The translations under genes were made by a program, and so were the position numbers. From Marsupella aquatica (lineage: Eukaryota > Marchantiophyta): 64,000 bases of DNA. The stretch spans positions 29,264,001 through 29,328,000 of the forward strand of contig OZ316892.1 of assembly GCA_973895155.1 (NCBI GenBank), read 5' to 3'. The notes under the pieces were generated by a model. The model had not been told where the DNA came from, did no database searches, and was given only the letters and a program-made list of their open reading frames with translations. Positions 56,280 through 64,000 of the stretch are shown here, piece by piece. The first letter of the stretch is position 1; each line of letters starts with the position of its first letter.

Positions 56280-56909
56280 CTTTGCTGAAAGTGATCTTGA
56301 GTCCTTGGCTTCTTGTAACAAAAGATAGAGAGATGGAGATGCGGTTGGATTGCGCCGAAGGTGATCTCGCACATTGGCTGTCCAATGTTCGTAATGCTTA
56401 TCCAAACTGTGTATCAATTGCATGATTTGGACAGCAGAATCAACCACAATTTTAATGGCAGCACACCAATCAAGAGCATCTCGGTATTGTGTAGTAAAAA
56501 TCTCCATATCTTCGCCACGGTATTGAAGTTTGATGAAAGTCACCCAAGTGTTGTGCTTCTGAATGATGGCTTGAGGCTGGTATATCTGCTTCAACTTATC
56601 CCAGCAAGCGGCCGCAGTGAGCACAGATGCTAGCATACTTTGAATGTGTGGTTTGCAATTAGAGAGAATAATCATACGAGCATGTGCAGCTTGAGCATTG
56701 TAAGATTCTAAACGAGCTTGAAACTGATAGGCCTTCTTGTCCACTTCTTGTACCGGAGGAACTGCAGTACCATCAATAAATTTCCACCCACCTGAAGATG
56801 CAAGACTAGAGGAGACAAGTAAATTCCACTGCTCATAGTTTGAGCCTCCTTCAAGTTTAGGCAGCAGATGACTAGAATCACAATATGTGAATGCCATGAG
56901 AAACCTCAA
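56253..56909 (-). pseudogene. Ty1/copia gag fragment
   Basis: An open frame of 218 codons matches the copia gag / UBN2-type domain: LEGGSNYEQWNLLVSSSLAS, GWKFIDGTAVPPVQ, the ILSNCKPHIQSMLASVLTAA block and WDKLKQIYQPQAIIQ. The N-terminal start is MAFTYCDSSHLLPKL. Zinc knuckle, protease, integrase and RT are missing, so the fragment stops at about the gag C-terminus. No LTRs were identified on either side. Confidence 0.8.
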
Positions 56910-57440
56910 AAGAAGGAAGCAAGGAGAGGGAAAATGATGAGAGTATTAGACAAGTAAATTCCACTGCTCATAGTTTGAGCCTTCTTCAAGTTTAGGCAGC
57001 AGATGACTAGAATCACAATATGTGAATGCCATGAGAAACCTCAAAAGAAGGAAGCAAGGAGAGAGAAAATGATGAGAGTATTGATCAAATAAAGGCCCAT
57101 AACCTATGATCAGGAGTATCAACGAGGTAAAAACGTACACGGAAGTACGTGAAGAGTATCATCAACAAATTTCCACCCACCTGAAGATGCAAGACTAGAG
57201 GAGACAAGTAAATTCCACTGCTCATAGTTTGAGCCTCCTTCAAGTTTAGGCAGCAGATGACTAGAATCACGATATGTGAATGCCATGAGAAACCTCAAAA
57301 GAAGGAAGCGAGGAGAGAGAAAATGATGAGAGTATTGATCAAATAAAGGCCCATAACCTATGATCAGGAGTATCAATGAGGTAAAAATGCACACGAAAGT
57401 ACTTGAAGAGACTACATGTGAAGAACTCAAAACTGTGAGA
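56780..57440 (-). repeat. Three tandem copies of the copia gag 5' end
   Basis: The block encoding MAFTYCDSSHLLPKL..GSNYEQWNLLV plus its 5' leader appears at about 56810-56945, 56950-57150 and 57165-57440. Copies are nearly identical; the second and third also share the leader reading CATAACCTATGATCAGGAG. Only the first continues into the gag body. Confidence 0.85.
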
Positions 57441-57844
57441 ATTGGAGACAGAAAATAGTAAACATCGAGTCCATGAGTTCCAGTGAATATGCCTCGAATC
57501 CTCTATTGAATATTGAACTCTGAGTTCCCCGAGAATCAAAACCAGACATAAATACATCACCCATGAGCATTACTCACTCGGAGAGAAAGCTAGTTTGAAT
57601 TCTTAACTGGATAAACATGAGGATCGAGCATCCACTAGACAGGAGTGGGGAGAGCAGAGCACAACTCGGGTTGAGTCCCAGCTGTCAAAACACCCTGCGT
57701 CCTTTTACATGTAAGGACAGTAAGCGGTGCAGGAAAAATCACAAAACGACAGAAAGAACGTCCAGACAAAGAACAGTAAAGGGACAGAATACCCTTTCAC
57801 AGTAACACTAATTCATGGGTAGAGCCCAAAAATGTGTGCTCTCC

Positions 57845-57867
57845 AATTAGTGTTAGTAACACTAATT
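57845..57867. repeat. Perfect 23-bp palindrome
   Basis: AATTAGTGTTA-G-TAACACTAATT, 11-bp arms about a single central base. Another GTAACACTAATT lies just upstream at about 57802. Confidence 0.9.
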
Positions 57868-58490
57868 GCGGTGGACAGTGTAATTTCACTATAATTTTCA
57901 ATTGTCCAAGCCAAAAGAATTGAAGCCCTCATGGACCTCCATGTATGCCTACATACTTGGAGAGATATTGCAATCTGCATGGACTGCAGCAAGACCCCTC
58001 TTTGTGGCTCATATAGTAAAAGGTGGTGAGATTGGTGAGAGATGTGACAAGAAATGAAATTCATCTTTGGAAATCCTCTTTTATGCTCACGTAGTACATT
58101 TTAGACTGGTGAGAGAAATGCGACAATTAAATGAAACTATCATCTTTGAAAATTTGTATGTTTCTCTATTCTGAATGAAATTTGATAATATTAGTCTCAT
58201 TGGAAAGATATTTCAAAAAGTTTCTGATTAACTGTACAATTAGATTCCATTGGATATCAAGTGAGATGCTTAAAGTTAGATCCTCAAAAACCTTCAGAAT
58301 CACACTGTGTGGGCAGTTAGTAAAAATCCATAAGTCAATTCTTCATGAAAACTAGATATATTAGACTGATTAGAAAGTTCTTTCCAAACGGCTTCTAACC
58401 AATCCAACTCGAGTGGGTTCAGTCGGATTTCAAGTGAGATCGTGAAGTTCAAACTTTGTGGTTGGATACATTTTGGAAATAAGAAGATGA
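57868..58490. other. Intergenic, nothing recognised
   Basis: AT-rich sequence with short ORFs only. Confidence 0.4.
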
Positions 58491-58509
58491 CCATGAGTGA
58501 AAGAAAGAT

Positions 58510-58695
58510 ATCAGTCCAAGGGGGTGCATGGTTCACTGGCTTGGTCCATGCTAGCATCACTTTCTTCCTAAAATGAAAAACTAAACAATGAAGATGTTTT
58601 GCGGAGTGTCTGAGTGAATAGGTGTCTCAGTCCATGGGGGTGCATGGTTCACTGGCTTGGTCCATGGTAGCATCACTTTCTTCCTAAAATGAAAA
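58510..58695 (+). repeat. Tandem duplication, period about 118 bp
   Basis: GGGGGTGCATGGTTCACTGG and CTAGCATCACTTTCTTCC / GTAGCATCACTTTCTTCC occur at about 58520 and 58637, both followed by TAAAATGAAAAA. Confidence 0.85.
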
Positions 58696-59159
58696 AAAAC
58701 AGCTCTTAAGTACTTTACCACTAAACTTGTTACAATTTACAATTCTATCAGTGTTTTTATTGTATTTTACAAATATGCCATGACTTTCATATATGGTTCC
58801 CTTGATTAAGTTGGTGAACTTTATATCCACATACAAGACCATGACATTATTATAAATCAGTTTTTAAGTACATTGTCACTAAAGATGTTTGAATTTACAA
58901 TAGTGCTACTATTGTATTTGTATTTACAAAAATGCCACTGTTTTTGTAGTTAGTTCCTGTGGTTACCCTGGTAAACTTGTCATCTGTATATGAAACCCGT
59001 GACATTTTTATAAATACAGAAAAAATAGTGGCAGTATTGTGAAGTACAACATCCTTAGTGGCAAAGTAATTAAAAGCTGAAATTATAAAAAAAAGGTGAT
59101 AACATTTCATGTAAATTCGAACCTAAAGTACTTAAAATTTTAATAAAATAATTAATTTT

Positions 59160-59550
59160 TTGCAGAGTGCCTGGCTGAGTGAACTGGGATGGCACTAAGG
59201 TCCATCTAGTCTATAGGGATGACTCCTCTAACCAAGAGCTAGATGAGCCCACATAGGATGACTCCTTTAACCAAGAGCTAGATGAGCCCACATTCCTCTC
59301 CTCTAACCAAGGGCTAGATGAGCCCACCTAGGATGACTCCTCTAACCAAGGGCAACATGAGCCCACAAACAGACAAAGAGTGCCTGCCTGAGTGAACTGG
59401 GATGGCACTAAGGTCCATCTCTTCCATAGGGATGACTCCTCTAACCAAGAGCTAGATGAGCCCACAGAGGATGACTCCTCTAACCAAGAGCTAGATGAGC
59501 CCACATAGGATGGCTCCTGTAACCAAGGGCTAGTTGAGCCCACAAAGAGA
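59160..59550 (+). repeat. 39-bp tandem repeats in a 213-bp higher-order repeat
   Basis: GATGACTCCTCTAACCAAGAG with GCTAGATGAGCCCACA recurs at about 59218, 59257, 59296 and 59332, then again at 59430, 59469 and 59508. Both blocks start with GAGTGCCTG..TGAGTGAACTGG (59165 and 59378). Confidence 0.92.
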
Positions 59551-59829
59551 CAAAGAGTAAACCGTAATAACTAATAACATACTTGTCGTCCACACTGAGC
59601 CCCTCAGCAAATCCACCCTGGCCAACGTACTACTGGTCCACCTCCTCTTCAATTTCGAGATGCAATTGTTTGAACTACCTCTTCAATTCGAAAGCTCCAG
59701 TACCTTCCTGAATTCGAGACAGCAAACGAAGACTGAGACCAAGTGTTGGAGCATTGGCGAGTTGCACTGAACTCGATCGCCATCTGGAGAGGAGAGGAGA
59801 CGAGAGGAGAGGAGGAAAAGGAGCAGCAG

Positions 59830-60095
59830 TTCGCTTTAGATGACATGACCCCACTGAGTTGGGTGTGATTGAGCATCAGGCTGAAGAGCAGAGCAGATGA
59901 GAGAAGGAAAATGAGAGCCACTTTGCTTTGGATGACGTGACCCCACAGAGTTGGATGTGATTCAGCTCAGAAGTTGCAGAACTGTTAGTACGAATAAGAA
60001 GAGGACAGCAGAGAGAAAGTTCATGACGGAAATGAGTTGGATCATCATTTAATCGCTGGACCAGTGGACCTAACTGAATTGGGTGTGATTGTGTA
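59830..60095 (+). repeat. Degenerate repeat upstream of DGAT2 (GATGACRTGACCCCAC..GTTGG)
   Basis: GATGACATGACCCCACTGAG (59837) and GATGACGTGACCCCACAGAG (59931) are followed by GTTGG(G/A)TGTGATT. A third weaker copy, TTGGGTGTGATT, lies near 60079. Confidence 0.7.
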
Positions 60096-60547
60096 CCAAC
60101 CCAACGAGTGTTGGGAAGCTACTGACTGCACTCCAGTACGGGGCAGAAGGGAGCATTGTGAAGAATGTACTGTAGTTCGGGTGGACAGCGTGCGTGATGG
60201 ACTTCCATGGCGTCCTGATTCTTAGGAGATCATCTCGAGCCCGTTACGCAAGGTACTGAGAGCTTGCTTCTGCCAAGCTTGGCAGAAGCTTGAAGGCACG
60301 GTTTGGAAGCAGAGAGGGACGGGAGTGAGAAACAGGCTTGACTGCTGGTTTGGAAGGCTGTTGAGACGAAGAAAGCAGAGCAATTCGCCTCTTTCTGTAA
60401 AGAGACGAGCAGGGGGAGAGTGAGTGAGCCAGGCCCAATCGAGTGATCTCCTCACTTTTGGGGGTCCTGGAGCCAATTGATCGAGGAAGGTAGTCATTCG
60501 GGGAGCCAGCAGTGAAGAAAAGAGGAGGGGAGGGACAGGGAAGAGTC

Positions 60548-63500
60548 ATGACAACTCCTAGTACGTCAACGAATGGTGAAAGGCTTCTACAGAAGGAGGC
60601 CCAGGGGGTCAAATTTCGCAATGTGGTGGCGCTGTTCGTCTGGTTGGGTGGGATCCATGTGAACGCCGTCTTTTGCCTCGTCTGCTTCTTCTTCCTTCCC
60701 AATCCGTGGGCAATCACGTCAGTCCCCTCTCCTCTCCTGCTCATTCAATTCTCCTTCTCTGCTCCACGTCCTCATTTTGAATTTGCTGCCTCGTCCTGAG
60801 CGATGGAGTCACGAACAAATTTTAACAGTTTCTCGAGTGGGGAATCGAATCCAGGTACCTAGTTTAATTAGTTAGAGAGCCAGTAAAATTGTCAAGTAGC
60901 GATTCATCTGATAAATTCCAATCAATTTTCACGAGAATAAGCGATAACCCCCCCGCCACCCGGTGATGAAACGCTTCTTGCTTTTGAAAACATTGCTTCG
61001 GGAATTCCTGAAGTATCTGAGGTTTTCGTAGTTCAAGAAATAAGAACAATTTTCAGTCTAAGTCTCAGAGAATTCTTGCATTTCACAATGGTGCTTCTTT
61101 TCCTTCTGGAACTTTTAGATTTTTCTCCTTTCTTCTCTATAGGTTTTCCACGTGCTTGTATTTTTTCAGGTAGTGTGTAAATGTAGACATGATGAACAAT
61201 GAATCCCTTCTGACATTTTATACCTCGGAAGCTTCTGGCGCGCCGTGTCAGGGTTGGGGATATGTGGACACAATCAAAATTAGCATACAAGAAACCTAAG
61301 ATTATCCAGAAAGACTCCAAATAAAAATAGCGGGATGGTAAACGTGGATCAAATTCAATTATGTCTGTGACCCAGAGAGGCACTGCGTATAAATGTGTAC
61401 TGAAGCCAATCCATCCAGTGACAGTTAGTAAGAGCTGCTCGCCTGTCCTTGCCTGCGTCTGTGTCGTCTTAGCATTCCATTTTCCTGGTTCGAAGAATTT
61501 CGTTGGCCCACAAACAAACAAAACGTCTCGAGTCTGATGAAAGCAAGGCGGAATGGTTATGCATGCAGAGCACTTGGCTTGTGGGCGGCCACCATATTCA
61601 TTCCAACATTCATCGACAGTAAAGTTGCTCACAATTTGTCGACGTGGGTGGATGTCTTTTCCTCTGACTCATTGCATTCTGCGTTGACGCAAACATTGCT
61701 GGAATTGAAGTCATTCATTTGGTCAAAATGGAGTTCCTATAGTTTCAATTCGTCTGCACATCCCTCCATCTGTATGAATGTGCACATATTTGAACCAGCC
61801 TCTTAACTAATTGATGGAATATATGTGACCCACATGATCCATATGGTGTAAATGTTGGTACAGATGGAAATGGTTATTCATATTTATTACTGAAAAGCAT
61901 GTGAATGTCTGTTCTTCAAATGGGCAGATTTGTTGCAAAAAATGCTCCTTCTCACTTTCCGACGCAACTGCATGTAGAGGATATGGCTGCATTTGATCCA
62001 AACCGGTCCTATGGTATGTTCCTATGTGCATGGGTTCTAACATGGAACAACATGAGAACAGACCTGATATGTATTCGTTAAGTGCTATCTGCTTTGATGA
62101 ATTAGTTTCTCTATGCCGTGTATGAGCTTGTCAAAAGATTGTTTGTATTCATTTATTTATTGCTTGGATATGGTTTTCTTAATCGTAAATGGAGTCGTTT
62201 TTGTCAATCTTGAAGATCTGTTTCTTGTGAAGTGTTTTCCTCTTTTGATATTTTGTACTGGGCTGCTTTTGTATGGCAGTTTTTGCTGTAGAACCCCATT
62301 CCGTGTTGCCTATCGGGATTGTAGTGCTTACACCTCAATACGGATTGATGCCATTAATAAAAATCAAGGCCTGTGCTACTACTGTCGTAAGTTTCTACGA
62401 TCAACCACTTGAGTCAATCAGCCAAACACGTCAGGGTCCTTTTCTCAGAAGTCCGATAGAGGGACGGCATATCTACGTGATATTCTGTTCCACCTACTTT
62501 TTCGTTCACGACGGTTTTTACTGCCAACCCGATAATGGTTTTTGTTACCATGTGCCAACATTTTGAGCATTTCGCAACTTTCGAAATCGAGACTTGTTTA
62601 TGACATGCATTAATTTTTTTACATTTTGAAGAGACGATGGCCTTGCCACTTTTTAATAAATCCAGTGTTTGTTCTTTTTACTGATTGAATCAGATCTTTT
62701 GGACTCCAATACTGCGGCACATATGGACATGGATGGGCCTAATACCTGCCAGTAAATCATCCATCAGAACACACCTTAAGAATGGGTACTCGACCATTCT
62801 TATACCAGGTGGTGTGCAGGAGTGTCTCTACTTGAAGCATGGACAAGAGGTTTGCTCCCATTGCCTATTACGATTATAACTAAAGTATCTGAAGATGCTT
62901 TTAGTTTAGTTTTGTTTTGTCTATTCGTTCGAATTTGTTTTTGAGAATCCTGATTGCAGAAGCTCTGTGATGGTATGTCACAGACGATATTTTTGAAAAG
63001 AAGACTTGGATTTTTACGCCTTGCCATGGAAGGAGGAACTCCATTGGTACCCTGTTTTTTCTTTGGTCAAGTATGTTTCCCCTGAACTACATCACCCAGT
63101 CAGATTTCCACCCAATATTTATTGACTTATCGTGAGGCTAGGTTAACTAAGATACTTTGAACAAGCACGGACCATTCTCCTTAGTTTTAATGTATCTCCT
63201 AGTGGATCGTTACTTCAGGGGAGCAATTCTAACTTGAGTGAGATCTATCGCGACTCAGAGTGAGATCTACCGCTACTGGAGACCAAGTGGGGAGTGGTTT
63301 TCTGCACTTTCTCGAGCAATTGGCTTCACTCCTATGCTCTTCTGGGGAATGTATGGGTATGTACCAATGTCAAATTGCAAAGTTTCATCTCTTCTATGAT
63401 TTTATGGCTATCCTGGAGCTCAGAAGAGATTCCTGGTTACTTTTCGTTTTGTGTTGGCCCATAAGTGTATGCTGCAGTTTTTTGAGTTGGACGGAATCTA

Positions 63501-63901
63501 GAATATATGAATGATGGAAGAAATATTTTAAGTCTAGGAGCCCATAAGTCTCAAATGCTGATTCGTGCGAAACATTCTGAATGAGAATCGTGCTCAGTTT
63601 TTCTCCATAGCAAGCGGGATAGCTGATATGACTCTATTCTATTCTAGTATAAGATGTACGTGTCATGTAATCGACTAAAAGTAACATTTAAATAGAATCT
63701 GAGTTGTGGACAATCTGTGCAACACGCTGTGATACCTGAGGATTTTCCGTGTTGGGTAGTCATGCATCCTATAGTATGGATGGTTGACATTTGTATGGTC
63801 ATGTGACGTGCAGGAGTCCTGTTCCATTCCCCAATCCAATGTACTGTGTAGTGGGGAAACCGATTGAAGTTGAAATGATTTCCGATCCTTCCAAAGAACA
63901 G
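60548..63901 (+). CDS. DGAT2: Diacylglycerol O-acyltransferase 2, 5' eight exons (3' end beyond window)
   Basis: Exons: 60548-60717, 61569-61643, 61928-62013, 62280-62386, 62694-62849, 62984-63070, 63259-63356 and 63814-63901. All join in frame with GT-AG introns and give 289 residues of a usual 320-350. DGAT2 joins acyl-CoA to diacylglycerol to make triacylglycerol at the ER. The N-terminal hydrophobic hairpin (VVALFVWLGGIHVNAVFCLV, then WAATIFIPTFID) is followed by PSHFP, the plant-type active-site motif EPHSVLPIG, RHIWTWMGL, LIPGGVQE, FLKRRLGFLRLAMEGGTPLV, CFFFGQ and GSPVPFPNP..VVGKPIEV. All main family motifs are intact. The ATG at 60548 gives a normal N-terminus. Only the C-terminal part after DPSKEQ is missing, beyond the donor GTATCG. 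Confidence 0.95.
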
Positions 63902-64000
63902 GTATCGACCGCACCAAAGTTCAGTATCTTTTCTCCAGTAATGATAGCCCTGGATAATGGGAGTGACACTTATGTCCACGCACCTGTCGTGCTAAATAGA

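Noticed and set aside
61033-61632. 199-codon minus-strand ORF
   Set aside because: Antisense to DGAT2 exon 2 and adjacent introns, with no recognisable domain. The plus-strand exon is well supported.
62113-62412. Plus-strand ORFs of 97-99 codons over DGAT2 exon 4
   Set aside because: One is an out-of-frame shadow; the other reads through the exon into the intron past the GTAAGT donor.
1-64000. CRISPR arrays, operons, ribosome binding sites
   Set aside because: The window is eukaryotic. The direct repeats seen are contiguous tandem repeats without unique spacers.

Overview
The window is nuclear DNA of a land plant. It holds spliced genes with GT-AG introns, two plastid-targeted protein genes, a plant-type DGAT2 with the EPHS motif, an RPL14 gene with plant-style promoter motifs, and several plant retroelement types. 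Six genes in 64 kb, in small clusters among decayed repeats, suggest a medium to large repeat-rich genome. I cannot name the species; a seed-free plant is possible but not shown. Gene models come from reading splice sites, reading frame and family resemblance by eye. No database search was run.

Layout. 0-1.4 kb: 5' part of a GH31 glycosidase (minus strand), cut by the window edge. 2.4-3.8 kb: a tRNA-like repeat, then a compact three-LTR TRIM-type retrotransposon whose LTRs carry tRNA-like modules, bounded by the 5-bp duplication AAAGG. 4.3-5.9 kb: possible exons of an unidentified minus-strand gene. 6-8.1 kb: decayed tandem repeats. 8.7-22.5 kb: one 13.76-kb Ty3/gypsy element with 3.85-kb LTRs and CTTCA target-site duplications; its gag-pol is broken, and each LTR carries an extra reading frame that looks intron-containing. 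25.3-25.7 kb: a small unrecognised two-exon candidate. 26.8-30.1 kb: a nine-exon plastid methyltransferase gene whose first exon lies in one arm of a 123-bp inverted repeat. 34.5-36.4 kb: a five-exon gene for a small plastid membrane protein. 37-44.6 kb: old non-coding repeats.

45.4-53.4 kb: a head-to-head pair, the spliceosomal protein SmF (minus) and ribosomal protein L14 (plus). They share about 330 bp of related 5' sequence, including the start-codon-only first exon and the start of intron 1. A 5'-truncated LINE lies just upstream of SmF. 55-59.5 kb: tandem arrays and a copia gag fragment with a triplicated 5' end. 60.5-64 kb: eight exons of DGAT2, running off the right edge.

The host genes are unrelated housekeeping or plastid functions (splicing, translation, lipid synthesis, plastid methylation) and form no pathway cluster. 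The most unusual material is the TRIM with Pol III-like modules inside its LTRs, the ORF-bearing LTR of the Ty3 element, and the shared 5' end of SmF and RPL14.
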